NCBI RefSeq assembly: GCF_001540865.1 | Contig: NC_033629.1 | Span: 10,289,873 to 10,353,872 of the forward strand | Direction: 5' to 3' | Length of the DNA stretch: 64,000 nucleotides | From: Ananas comosus | Taxonomy: Eukaryota > Streptophyta > Magnoliopsida > Poales > Bromeliaceae | In this document: piece by piece, positions 10,801 through 22,698 of the stretch | How the letters are laid out: each line of letters begins with the position of its first letter | Position numbering within the stretch: the first letter of the stretch is position 1 | Notes under the pieces: generated by a model | The model's database searches: none | The model's input: only the letters and a program-made list of their open reading frames with translations | Told to the model about the DNA's origin: nothing | Position numbers and translations under genes: made by a program

Positions 10801-13663
10801 AACCAATATTTTTGAAAATGCTAAAAAGTTTTAGTCTTTTGGAATTAATCTTTGTTCGAGATTTTATGCCCATATTTAAAAACCGTTTTCAAAAAGATCA
10901 AGAAAAATTAGCTAATTCTTTTGATTGCAAAAATTTGTAATAGACATAAATATTTTTATTATGAGAAATATGTTATTTTTTTTATATGAACAAATGTAGA
11001 AATCATTTGCAAATGACAATTATTGATATATTTTGAATTAAAGCTATATGAATATCATGATTTGCACTTTACCTTCTGGTGATTTTAAAAATCCTTTTTT
11101 TGCCCAAAATGTATCAAATTTTTTAAAAAAAATTGATTTGAAGGGATAAAATAGAAAAAATAAAATAAAAGCACCAAAGTGCAAATCATAATATTTATAG
11201 GACAATCTTCACAATATATAGGAATAAGAAGTTATATATCTACATAGAAAAATTTCTATTACATACTTGAAATCCTGCCATTATGACATTTGGGATTTTT
11301 TCTTTGTTCATAATCCATATCGCAGCCGAATTTTTCTGATGAGGTTTTAGATTTGGATGACCCCATAGATTTATTTTAGCTTGTGTACCATAATATTGAT
11401 CATCAACTGTGCGATAAAGAGCCCACTACAGAGGAAGGGAAAAAAATCCAAAATTACACTTGTTCTTGTCAATAATACTTAATATATGCATATAAAAGAA
11501 CTATCAAAATAATCTATAATATAAAAACTTTAAAAAGCAATTCGGCCTTATACATATATTTGCGATCACAAAAAATCTTTAGTTTGATCTGCCTAGTTAT
11601 TTACATAATTTCTAGCTACTAAANACTTAATATATGCATATAAAAGAACTATCAAAATAATCTATAATATAAAAACTTTAAAAAGCAATTCGGCCTTATA
11701 CATTTGCGATCACAAAAAATCTTTAGTTTGATCTGTCTAGTTATTTACATAGTTTCTAGCTACTAAAATTTTATTAGAAAGTTTTTAATACAAAAGCATT
11801 CAAATTAACAAACAAATTATAAGGAAAAAAAATGTCTTTTGGTATGAAAATTAAAATCATATCTTGAAATTACAAAACAAAAAGTTTATTAAACAATTTA
11901 TCTGAAACAATTAAAACTTTCTTAAGTTGTTTGGTTATAAATATGAAAAAAGTTAAGATAATTACATGACGCTCATAATCAGGTGGTTCATCATCGAAAG
12001 TTGATGATTGTGTACGAATAGTCCTGCTCGAATTGCGTCTTTCACCTGAATCTTCTTTGTTATAGCCTTCAAACTATGAATGTAATTTTATTAGAAATTT
12101 CTTGAATAACCCATATCCATTAAAAACCTAGTATATTCACCATTACCATGAAAAAAGTACGAGCCTCCCAATCAAGAGAGGTTCAATAATTAATAATTGC
12201 AATTCATGTGTAAATAACTTGATTATTGAGGAGTAGAGCTACGATGCTAATAATATTGCCAAATCCCTTGTGCTATAGACTTGTTTTCAATGATCAAACA
12301 TCTAAATCCATAGTTAAGACTGTTGGATATAATCTTCGGTATTTGACCTTTCTTAGAATTTAATTTTGTGATTTGTGAAAGTTATTTTCATTTTTATCAA
12401 GTGGCTGCAAAACCAATACACAAAAGTGAACAACCCTCAAATAATTAAGATCATTAAATTAATGATTAGGATAATAGATCTTGATCTAGAGAATGAAAAG
12501 ATTTTTTATGAAAAATTCAATCTATTTAAATCATTTTGCACTATTAAATGCAAAAAACACCTCATATACGTAATTAAAATTGTAACTTGTAAAATCGAAA
12601 GTGAAATTAATAGATTATGGAATTTGATTCTCAAGAAGATCAAATATTCCAAAAATATTCAATGATGTCAGTTGTCAAAACAAATTCTCGAACACTCAAA
12701 ATGACTCTGTGGTACAAAGAATTTGGTGCTATTAATCCTAGCCCAATCTTGGTCCTTAGTTTATATAATAATAGCTCTCAATTACACTTCAATCGAAATA
12801 AATATTTTAGTATTGAACAGTTGGATTGGCCCAGTAGGCTTAGGTATAATCAAGTAAATTTCTATTAATGATCAAATGAGTTTATTTATTTTTGGAGTAT
12901 TGATATAATGACCCAGCCCACTAGCAACAATAACTTGTTGGGCCCAAACACCGGCTCAAAATACTTAAGCATAGTTATTATTACTAGTGTTGTCAGTCTA
13001 ATTACATATACAGTCCAAGATCTCGTTAAGGCCCTGACGTCCTCGTTAGTCTAATCACACCCACAGTTCAAGATTACTAAGCGATGTGAGACTCGTCACG
13101 CTAGCCTTGTCATTCAGACTCTGGCATAATCTATCACCTTGTCTTTCAGACTTTAGCTCAACCGAGATTCGCCACACATTTCGGCTGGTGAACCGGCTCT
13201 GATACCAAATGTAACGACCTAGCACACTAGCAACGATAACTTGTTGGACCCAAGCATCAGCTCAAAATGCTTAAGTCCAGTTATCATTACTAGTGTCTAA
13301 GTGTCTTATATACCCAATTACATTTCCATCCGAATCCGATGTAAGACTATTAGGGTATGACAATTGAACGTTGATCAACACATGCTAATCATTAAGTCGA
13401 TCTAGTATTGTGTGCCTAAATATTTCAAGTTGTCTAGCAATTCAAACAAGAATGACCTATCCTACAATTATTATAAACATTATAAGTAACCAAAAGAAGC
13501 ATTAAAGTACTCGATTGTTACGGTTTGGAGGGTCCATGAGACGACTTAATCGCTCCCATTCTCTTCCATTGGAATAGTACTCTGTTCTATCAAGTTCCTC
13601 ACAAACTACGAGAACTGAAAACCATAGCAAACAAAATGATGCATAAGACCATTTGAAAGCCAT
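7813..13663 (-). CDS. Neprosin-domain (DUF239) secreted protein gene, possibly lacking its propeptide exon
   Basis: Exons supported by frame and splice sites (minus strand): 13663-13522 (exon 1, ATG, signal peptide-like MAFKWSYASFCLLWFSVLVV), 12073-11966, 11425-11267, 10796-10743, 9934-9785 and 8202-7813 (stop at 7813-7815). The last five join without a stop, all in phase 0 with GT/AG borders, giving 285 residues. Family hallmarks are YYGTQAKINLWGHP, AGFQVHPGFYND, FFTFWTADGHNLTGCFNFQC, GFVVVNW, TGNWLL, IGYWPKSLF, AWGG, PPMGSGHY and the C-terminal YYGGPGGCL. Neprosin proteins are secreted and proline-directed peptidase activity is known for Nepenthes neprosin; activity here is inference. Exon 1 ends in phase 1, so an exon of length 2 mod 3 should lie between 12.1 and 13.5 kb, where the activation-peptide motif (DCVDIYKQP...HPLLKNH type) is expected. 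I found only a weak, stop-containing resemblance (CVLVLQPLDKN, minus strand about 12390-12420). The gene may be diverged, mis-joined or decaying. Confidence 0.83.
8336..8525 (+). mobile_element. TRIM remnant (5' LTR plus primer binding site) in a neprosin intron
   Basis: A 154-bp LTR (TGTGATACC... to ...GGGTCGTTATA, 8336-8489) is followed by TTGGGTATTAGAACTGG, a decayed methionine-initiator-tRNA primer binding site (canonical TGGTATCAGAGC), and by GGTTCACCAGCCGAAA. The layout and length match the TRIM at 12904-13362 on the opposite strand. No second LTR follows. Confidence 0.75.
8770..8862. repeat. Short direct repeat flanking a single N (8835)
   Basis: GAAGCCAATTAATAGATTG occurs on both sides of the single N. 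The neighbouring GATTGAACAACCGTAACAAT is the inverse of sequence near 8685. A lone N with duplicated flanks looks like an assembly join. It lies in an intron of the neprosin gene. Confidence 0.6.
11467..11780. repeat. Tandem duplication (about 150 bp) around a single N (11624)
   Basis: The block starting ACTTAATATATGCATATAAA and ending near TTTCTAGCTACTAAA is present twice in direct orientation, separated by a single N. The copies differ by a few bases and a short indel (TACATATATTTGCG against TACATTTGCG). It lies in an intron. It may be a real duplication or an allelic overlap left in the assembly. Confidence 0.75.
12904..13362 (-). mobile_element. Complete TRIM retrotransposon with ATTGA target duplications
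   Basis: The element is 459 bp and flanked by perfect 5-bp duplications (ATTGA at 12899-12903 and 13363-13367). The 5' LTR on the minus strand is 13362-13210 (TGTCATACCC...GGTCGTTACA, 153 bp). It is followed at 13207-13196 by TGGTATCAGAGC, an exact primer binding site for initiator methionine tRNA. A shorter second LTR copy occupies 12904 to about 13003. There is no coding capacity, as expected for a TRIM. It sits in the long first intron of the neprosin gene. Confidence 0.88.
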
Positions 13664-13710
13664 AAGGAGAGACAAAATCACCTATGGCAACAACCAATTT
13701 TTCTGCCTCT

Positions 13711-13720
13711 CTTTAAATAG
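13711..13720 (-). promoter_or_regulatory. TATA-like box upstream of the neprosin gene
   Basis: CTATTTAAAG on the minus strand lies about 50 nt before the exon 1 ATG (13663). The spacing suits a short 5' leader. Inferred promoter. Confidence 0.45.
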
Positions 13721-13759
13721 GCAGGATCCGCATAATTGACAGCACAACTTTAATTTAGA

Positions 13760-14280
13760 TTTATTACCTTCAAATATTAAAAGATATGGATATACATATC
13801 TTTAATTTAATGGATCATAAATGCGCATATCTTTGAATGTAGTTTTCTCTTGATAATGTTCACATGGTGTCCAATAAGAGGACATCTTCATTTTTAAATG
13901 GGCAGGATATTCCTCCCACATTTCAGATAGTACAAGGCATGCCTCTCACCGAAACAAAAAGATTTTCAGATAATCAGATCTACGGATGGGCTTAGAACTA
14001 GTAGGAACGATCGTACCAATCGGACCACAAAATTTAAAAGTGTAATATATTGGACTTTGGCAAATTGGCACACTGGCAGTTTGAGTTCCTTGACAGCATG
14101 TTTTGGAATGTTGGATCAAGTTAAAATCATTTTGGCGCGAAATTGACGTGAAAATAGAGTTTAGATTCGAGTTCTGTTTGTAAATACTGTTGCAAGCTGA
14201 TTTTAGTTCAAACCTTATGTTGCTAACGCCCAATCTAGCAAATGAAGGTCAAATTCTATTTTGCGCCTTGGATTCAGAGA
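13760..14280. other. Promoter-proximal and intergenic sequence, no gene seen
   Basis: AT-rich sequence upstream of the neprosin gene passes into sequence with LTR-like features (GGCGCGAAATTGACGTG near 14135, resembling CGCGCCAACGTGACT in the family B LTR). Open frames are short and unrecognised. Confidence 0.4.
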
Positions 14281-16032
14281 CCCATTTTTACTGTAACAGT
14301 CTAAAATTGGACGATAATTAAGTCAGTGAGTTGATGACTTAGCATGTTAATTCATCCAGGTAACTCATTAAGTTTTTAGACGCAGGAATCGGGCACCCGA
14401 AAAATATTTTGGATGCTCCTATGATAGGTTTCGGATGACCAGGTGCAAGAGAGGACATCTGAAATGGCTCAAACAGGAACTTTCAAATGCCCAAATTAAG
14501 GATCGGGCGCCCGAAATGTCGGATTTTGGCTCAAAATAGAAATTTTCTAACTTCGAGGGCTTGTGTGTGATTGTTACATTATAACTTATAAGCTTGGCTA
14601 AAAGCTTCTTTTCTTTGTTTGGCACATAGAGAAAAAGAGCGAACATGAGGGAGATAGAGAAAGGAAGAAAGAGAGAGGAGCCCGATATAATATCATGATT
14701 GATGCGACAATTATGGGAGCACGACTTTGAAGGTAAGTAGAGTAAATATACGAGATTTAGATTGGCATTTTTATGTAATAGTATGTGATAGTGGTATATA
14801 TGATATTTTTAGATGTGGATTTTTCCTGTAATGTTGTGAGTAAACTGGTGCAAAGTGTTCCTTTTCAACTTTCTCTGGACCCTCTATTTAGGTGGGGTCC
14901 ACATCGCCGAACACAGTGAATTAACTACTCACCATGTTTATTTTTTATTTATTATAGTTTTTTAATACCTATTAGCATATTTGCAGTTGTTAACTTCTTG
15001 TATATCCATGCATCTATACTTGAGATTACTAGATAAAATTCAATAATATGGTGATTATGTGATTTGACATTCCTCACTCTTGTTACATATTATACTTATT
15101 GAGATACTATGATACATGAAAAACTGTAAATTGCTAAAATGATCATAGACAGATAGTGAGATATATGATTTTGATTGAGGACACTGAGATAGTACCATCA
15201 TGATTTGTTTGATCATTGCACAGACCATAGACTGCATTGGGCTGGATTGAGCTTAGTTGTAAGCGGTGTGATGATACTCAATGGGGTCGCGCCCCACGAG
15301 TGCCCTTCCAGAGCTATGGCAGCTGATTAAATGGGCTAGGTGTAAGCATGCGGAGTGCGCTACAAGGTCAAGGTTGGTTATCGAGTATGCAGCTGTGCAA
15401 ACTTGGTGACTTATGAGCCAGCCGGTGCAATTAGGTCACTTTGCTTATCCGATTTAGTTGACACACGGTGACACTTGGTACTTCATTGATTTATGTAAGG
15501 TCTTATATCCACCACTACTGTAGAGGCATAATAGTACAATATTTATTAGTTCACTTTCATATTATGCTTAGCTACTCACTTCATTACTGTTCATTTATTA
15601 TCCTCTAATAGATCTATGGTGTAGGTCGTCATTATCGTCGACTGTACCCACTAGAAACTATTGATTATCGTTCTCATTACCTTCCTTTGCTAATTCTCTT
15701 TTAGAGCATACAGCGCCAAAGACAGTCAAAGATTGAGGTAAGGGCATGGCAAGCTAGACAACATCTCTCTACCCAGACGAGTGTATAGCAGCTTGCATAT
15801 GATGTACTAATAAGGCCAGTGAGTGATGTATTATGTATCATTTATTTGGGATATTATGAGATAGTAGGTTTGTTTTTATATATATGTTGGCTTACCTATT
15901 ATATGTTTATATACTCTGATAGACTGGTACCTATTTAGTTATCAACTCCTAAATTAGTTGTGGACTCCTAAGATTGTTGACAAGTTCTTGTTGCATGCTT
16001 CAGGTGTACAAAGTGTGTCCCATGTATCCGGC
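14281..16032 (+). mobile_element. Unclassified LTR-retrotransposon-derived sequence
   Basis: Non-coding moderate-GC sequence has features typical of gypsy LTR or leader DNA: GGGCACCCGAAAAATATTTTGG and GATCGGGCGCCCGAAATG motifs, a GAGGGAGATAGAGAAAGGAAG purine run at 14646, and GGGGTCGCGCCCCACGAGTG near 15282. No pol domains or clean ends were found, so classification is by texture only. Confidence 0.4.
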
Positions 16033-17932
16033 TGTCACGCCTCGGATTACTCGTTTTTTCGGGCACGCCGACAAATCCGCCGTATACAAAGAAATTTTTT
16101 CTGTATACGAAGCGATAGCTGTACCTGTATCTGTAATCATACAACACTACAACCAGTAGTATAAAGCTGCCGAAATAAAACATATATAAACAGTAGAGGT
16201 TCACTCTATATACATCACATCCTGGTAAACAAAATACTCGCTCTAGCGAGATACAAGCATCAGTATATATAAAAACCTAAAAACTACAACTACCTGTAGC
16301 TGGTACTCCTCTAGCTCTACAACTCGTCAGGAAGGGCTCTAACTCGCCACACCCTTTACACGATCAGACTCAGCAGCAGCAGCAGCCGAAAAAGAAGGCT
16401 CTGCAAAAGGTTTCAACAACTGGTTGTGAGAACTACTACAAAAAGAAGTAGTCCTCAGTGGGTACCGCTACCGGCCTCAACGGCTCACCCACTAAGTCTA
16501 CAGAAGTAAGCAGGGATAGTAAGAAAAACTGGAACAGATCTACAGCTAAATGCCACTATACTATTATATTCTAACACTAACAATCTGTAGAAAATGTAAA
16601 TCCTGACCCAATCTCAGTAGGGATTGTTAACACACCCGTCCCGCCTGTCGAAGCTACACTAACTGCCACCACCCTAGATCGTCAGTGGAGAGCAAGTCCA
16701 ACCAGGACAAACAGACATCAACGCAAAAGAACAAAGCCCGACTTCAAAGTGGCACTCGTGGGCGCTACCCAACCGAGTATGTAAGCGTATCTCTGCCGAG
16801 CTCAATCAGGCTCTCACAGGCTGTAATCAAAGTAGAAAGGTCCACTGGTCTAACAACTATAATCCACATGCCCTCGGCACGGTCTGATGCAAAAACTGCA
16901 AACTAGGTCCACCGTCAACCCCAATGGCACCCGACAGTCCGGAACAGTCTGAACACTACTATAAAAATACACTCGGCATCTCAGCACGAGCGTAAATGCA
17001 TTCTACACTATTCTGAGTATCCACCGCCCACAAACTGCAGCGATACAAACAAATTATGGCTCTTAGAGCTAAATCCGGTAGTTTCATAATATGACGGTGT
17101 AGAATCGATAGTTTTCTCCTAAGTCAATTCCAAGTCCAACATGCATAATTTAACAAATAATCTAAGCTCCAATTCAGATTTAGAAACATGCAAATCCAAG
17201 AATTAAGCTAATCAACATGCTAAATGAAGCTAAAAACACATGCTGTTGACATATAGAATTAGGAGGAAATTCGTAGAATCCGGTAAGCATAACATTAACT
17301 CACCTGAAAAGCTAATCCAAAACTGGCGAGAAGTCAAAAGAAGGGGAAACACGCGCTCGCTCGGCCTCCCGACGGTGCTACCACGACGAACGCACGCTCA
17401 AACGGCTTCCCGGTGCGACGTCGGCATCGATCCGATCTCCAACCGGGTCCTCCACCTTGCTCACGATCAAGGAGTAGAGAGAGAGAGCACAGCAAGAAAA
17501 CTCCCTTCTCTGCCTCTCTACACGTATATGAAGGTGTGGGAGAGAGGGTGAAAACAACGAGGCAACAAAAGACGAAAAGGCCCCTCACCTACCCTGGTGT
17601 ACCGGTACCAAGCCGATGCTGTACCGGTACCACGCAGCAGAATTGGCAACCCGAGAGTAGTCTGCGCGCAGAATACACTTGGTACCGGTACGCCCCTGGG
17701 TGTCACCGGTTCACAATGCAGAAAATCTAAAATTTGCAGATTTCAGCGCTAACTTCCTGCTCTCGTGTCCCATTGAGTCCGGTTTGCGTCTATTTCGCGC
17801 CAACGTGACTCGGACTTGTCCCGACACTCTCTAGATGTTTCGACAAGCCTTAGGTGCTGAACTCCAGGGATACTACACCGGCGGGTCTGTTGATGCGTCC
17901 TGTGGCTTTCGTTGTAAATTCGGGGCATGACA
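16033..17932 (-). mobile_element. Family B gypsy LTR, full length (1.9 kb)
   Basis: It begins TGTCACGCCTCGG and ends GGGGCATGACA, an inverted terminal pair. The first 80 bases match the copy at 56253 closely (GGGCACGCCGACAAATCCGC, then CCGTATACAAAGAAATTT). The leader-like GC-rich part reads as a leader on the minus strand. The flanking pentamers (CCGGC and AAAAG) do not match, and no primer site or polypurine tract adjoins it. It is either a solo LTR with decayed duplications or a truncated element. Confidence 0.75.
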
Positions 17933-18049
17933 AAAAGAATAAAAAAAAAATTGTACAATTTGAATGTCATGGCCCAACACAGAAGCCCAACCGGATAAGG
18001 CTTTATATGGGAGGAAATGTTGATTTCTAATTCATTAGAGTGAAATCAG

Positions 18050-18254
18050 CAAAAAGGTAGCGGTAAGCCTTGATATGTTATGAGATGTCGAAGAGAAGGC
18101 TCATCTTGAGCGTCAACGGTCATTAACAATGCAAACTCGACAGAAAAGCTATAGAGGCAAGCGTCATCGAGATCTTGAATTCGAGGTGGAGGACTGCATT
18201 CTCTTGAGAGAAGAATGAAGCAATTTAGAGTTTAGAGAAAGATAAGTCCCTAAT
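18050..18254 (+). pseudogene. Chromovirus pol remnant, left part, split by a solo LTR
   Basis: Around 18130-18215 the translation reads RQKSY...RHRDLEFEVEDCILL, the post-integrase segment of a gypsy polyprotein (equivalent to SYADQRRHDLEFRVGEHVVL in the remnant at 3400). It stops at the CTAAT duplication that marks the solo LTR and resumes at 22699. Confidence 0.7.
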
Positions 18255-21200
18255 TGTGAGGCTTGAGAATTTTGCTGTGTAGTTAATTTTTTTGTTGACG
18301 ATGTTTTTGTGTATAATTCAATTACATAAGCAATCATCAAGTTTCAGGAGAAAACGAGTTAGGATGTAGAAGTTACACGATCTTCACTAATTACTTAAAG
18401 TGAATAGTAACTTGGGTTTTTCGGAGAGGCCAATGAGTAGTGATGGCTTATGGTGAGTATCAGACTCTGTTCATAGTGATCCAATGGCTCGTTTTCAACG
18501 GTCCAACTGTCCTGGACCCAGTGGCGCTGACGGATTTTGGTTTTGACGCATGATTTTTGAGAAAAAGGGATTTCATCGCAAAGAGGGCTTTTGGTTCTTT
18601 ATCATTTTTACTTTTAGAACTTCTCGTGCTCCGTGCGTGTATCCTGGAGTAGGGAGGAGGATGGTTCGGGTAGCTAACAGTGGTAGGGAATTCAAATTGA
18701 ATTTGAATTTGAATTCAGTCGCTATTTAATATATATGTATATATATATAGGTGTCGTGTTGGTGGATCGGGAGAGGATGGGTTTCGTCGCAAATCAGTGA
18801 CCAAACCAGGCAAAACAAAATTGTGGGTTTGATGTCTCGGTCGTGCTGAACGCGTTGGTACAGTTTGTTCGCAGATCTAATGGACGGATCTCCTGATATC
18901 GCGTGAGAATCAATGAGGGATCATATGTGGCAAAATGGAAATTTTGCGAAAAGCCTTACATTTTATGTACCGATTTGCGTGAAATCGAACATAGGGGTAC
19001 ATTACCGTGTTTTACTCGCGCTATGAATGACTCAAATTAAAATATCTTGATTTGGGGGACTTTTGTGCAAAATGAAACTTTGTATATATAGGCCATCTAG
19101 GGTTTGCATCGTGCAAACCCTAACCCTAGCCTTCTTCCTCCCTGAGTTGAACCCCCCAGCTGCCTCGCCACCCTCTCTTGCCCTCGCTGCGCACACCACA
19201 GCCGTCGGCGTACACCTCCAGCCGCCGAAAAGCCACCACATTTCTCCCTCTCCCTTACATTTGCTTCTCCTTCCTCCATTTTTGCTCAAGATCCTGGCAG
19301 CCCTTTTTTCAGCACGCTACCAGACCTCCGGCAGCCTCCCCCGCTAATTGCCGCCGCCCCGAGGCTCCATGGCCATTGCCGTGGTCGCCATGAACTGCTG
19401 AACTTGAGCCGAGCTCGTGCGGGTTCAGGGTGCTCCATCGCCGCTGCCGCCGCTCAGCACCACTTTGGCTGCCTTCCCCTAACCCCCGGCGACCTTACCC
19501 GCCTGCCGCCGCTACCATCCTTGGCAGCCTGCAGCCTAGCCGGGCTGGCTTTGGCCGCGGGTGACTCAACCTTTTCCTCTCACGCCACCGCCGCCTAGGG
19601 CCAACCGTGCCGTCTCCCTCCTGCCTCCGGCGAACCATCGCCGTCGCCTCGAAGCTCCCCGGCCGCCGCTATGGCCGTTGCGACCAACTGAACCCGAGCT
19701 GAGCTCGTGTGGGCTCGGGTTGCTCCAGCACCGCCGCCGCCGGCCAGCGTGAGCGCCGGCTTCCCTTGGTCGACCGCACCCGATTGCCACTGGCGCCTTC
19801 GCTGCCGAAGCCCCCTTCCGGTCAGATTGGAGCCAAACCCTCCTTCGCCGTCGCTGCCTTACGTCGTCGGCCGACGTGCGCCCCGACCTCCCCCTGTCGG
19901 CCTCACCCGCCTACCATTCGCGTGCCCGCTACCGAGCCGCCGCCGGCCGTGCCCTAGCTCCCCCTTGCCCGGTAAGCTTTTTTAAGCCCAGTTTTGTGTA
20001 TTTCCTGGTTGGGATCACTATTTCGACAATCTGAGGCCACCCCGATGCCTCTGGAAGTGAGCACGATGATCGTTGATCAATGCTAATCATCGTGCTCATC
20101 TCCTTTGGGGTCGGTGAGCCCCTGTTTTGCGAAATATGCGCGGTTTAAGCTCAGTGCGCAGGGTTCGTTGAAATTCGTGTCACTCCCGTGCTTTCCACAG
20201 TGGAAGGTTGTGCTCCAGATCGTGAGCACGACCTCCGGCACATCGAGACCCATCAGTACGTGTCTCGGGTAACCTTGAAAGCCCTCGGTTTGCGGTTTCG
20301 AGCCGTAAAACCCAAAAAATCATATAAAATAATGTGATTTTATATACTAGTAGGGGCCTTTATGCAATTATACAATTCGTGGCTACTGTGGGCAGTATGA
20401 GTGGGTGGCCGGTGATCTGTAAACTGATTGTCCAAGGTCTGAGACCTTTGCAGAAATCGAATATTGATTTCTGTGCGTTTTTCAGCGAAATTCGCCGACA
20501 AAACGTGGTTTCAGTTTGGATTTCATATGACGGTGTTAGAATACCCTGAGTTTGTCACTGAGCCTTGTTGGCCGGTCACCATAGTCATCTCGAGAGTTCG
20601 GAGATGATATGTGAGCGGCGGTGGGTTCCGGTGTCGAATTGACATTTCCGAGAACCCGGATCCGAACCATTATTTGACGATAATTGTTTTGATGTGTGAC
20701 CTTGTGTTTGCTGCCAAGACATGCAAAACGATGTGTTTTGTGGCAGCGGGTGACTCATGACATGAGTCGGTGAGTCTCGGGACTCTTCGTAGGTCCCGAC
20801 GTAGTCCCGGTACGATTTTCGAGACTCCCGGCGAGTTACGGTAATCGGTTTTGGAAAATCGATCCCCGCGGGTTTATTTGTGGGGTTGTGGATTTAGTGC
20901 TCCTTGTATGTGGGTTAGATACTAACCCGGTGGACCCTCCGTAGGTCCGGTTGACGATATTCCACAGTCGGGAGATAGACGCATTATTCTTACAGGTGGG
21001 TACTTCGACCCGGAGTCGGTCTAGTGGTGCACGCTCGGTAATATTCTCTCTACCTTATCTCTCTTATTGCAGTTGTTTACCATTGTTGAGCGTCACACCA
21101 TGTGAACCTTTATGTGTTGCTATACTTAGTCTTTTTTTATACTTGCTATCATGATCTAGAAGTAAAGCGGACATTGTTTGCATCTCATCCATTGTGACAC

Positions 21201-22698
21201 TCTTGTGACCTAGTCGGTCTGTTCCATGACTCCTGTCGTTTGATGACCTATGAGGTCAGTATACCATGAGGAGTAGGATTGTCGGCTAGTTGCCGACAGA
21301 TGATTTTAGATTACACTGATCTATGATTTGACATTTATGTGACCTAGTCGATTGGTTTCGTGACTCTTGTCGTTTGATTACCTATGAGGTCGATGTACCC
21401 TGAGGGATAGAATTGTCGGCTAGTGGCTGACGGCTAGTTCTGCATTATACTTATGCATAACGTGACATTCTTGTGACCTATTGGTCGGTTCTTGTGCATA
21501 CATTTTAGTTGACCTGAGTGGTCGGTACTTGTGTTTTCTTACGGTTCGATGACCTATTGGTCGGTGTGCACCGAGAGGCGATGATTGTCGACTATTAGCC
21601 GACGGTTGGCTATTGATTATATCCGCATCGATCGCCACAGCTCGAGAGCATTTCACGTACACCAGCGGGCTGATCCCCTGCATGAATGCGTTCTTTTTCA
21701 AAAAAATGGCCGTACATCCGACCCGTGGGCCCAGCAGTGTTCTCTTTTGTGCTAGGGTTACATGCCAGGAGCGAGCAGGGAGTGGCTTTTGCATGAGATC
21801 CTTAGACCGACACGGCGGTTTAGATTGGGTATATTTGGACTATTCGTCCGGTTGATGTATATGGCTATATTAGCGGTTGTTGCATGCATACTTACAGTTC
21901 TTTTCTTTACACTTGTCTTGTTGCTATAGGTCTTACTTTACTTTACATTACTTGTACTTGGTTACCTCCTTCTTTTGCCGGTGAGTACTCCTCACCCTCA
22001 TCGGCTTGTGGTACCCACTGGGAGGGGAGACATGTTCTCACCTACTTATATTACATGTTCTCACCCCCCACCATTTTTCAGGTAATATTGCTGGTTCGAG
22101 TCGGAACGAGACGTGAGGCACGTACTTAGCGGTCGATAGAGTTTCTGACCCGATTCTTTCGGTTTAGTTTCTAACTTTGCTTTCTTACAATAAATGACTT
22201 AGACATTTTATAATCCAGTTGGTTTTATTTCAGTTGGATATAAATGGTTTTATGAAGTTAAATAATGTTGTTTTAACTATTATCATATGAGTTGTGAAAA
22301 TAGTTTTCTACCTCTCGTGGTAGCATTTTTAAGAAAATGTTTCTGTATGGAAAACAGTTTTAAAAAGAATTCTCCGCTTTATTCATGATTCTAGTCTTTC
22401 AAAATGAGTTTTTGAGTAGAAAACGTTTTAAACTAATGGATTTGGATTTATGAATAAAATATTGTAATCTTGTGATTTTGTGATGGGGTGAATGCATATG
22501 GTTTGTATATATTCATGGTTATATCTTGTACTTGTGTGATGCCGTGCAAATATAGGGGAGACTCTGTCAGTGTGAACAATAGATTTTCTATATTTATGAT
22601 GGGTCTGGCATCCCCTAGGGTCAAGGATTTCAAAAAAAAAAAAAGTTTGGGCATTTTTTCGCTCACTTACATCAAAAAGGGGACCCCAGGGCGTGACA
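18255..22698 (+). mobile_element. Family A solo LTR (4444 bp) with CTAAT duplications
   Basis: It starts TGTGAGGCTTGAG and ends CCCCAGGGCGTGACA. The 5-bp duplication CTAAT is present exactly at 18250-18254 and 22699-22703. No internal region, primer site or polypurine tract lies inside, so this is a solo LTR left by LTR-LTR recombination. Internal layout is upstream region, TATATATA at 19083, an AAACCCTAACCCTAG leader, a GC-rich 0.8-kb tract, repeated GACCTATTGGTCGGT-type motifs at 21180-21560 and an AT-rich tail. It serves as the reference for all other family A copies in the window. Confidence 0.92.
19083..19090 (+). promoter_or_regulatory. TATA box of the family A solo LTR
   Basis: TATATATA lies immediately before GGCCATCTAGGGTTTGC and the CCCTAACCCTAG leader. 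The same order (TATA, CTAGGGTTT, CCCTAACC) occurs at 684-730, so the unit is conserved between copies. Confidence 0.6.

Noticed and set aside
12375..12868. Plus-strand frames of 96 and 83 codons in a neprosin intron
   Set aside because: AT-driven Ile/Lys/Asn-rich sequence with no domain; they lie in the intron of a minus-strand gene.
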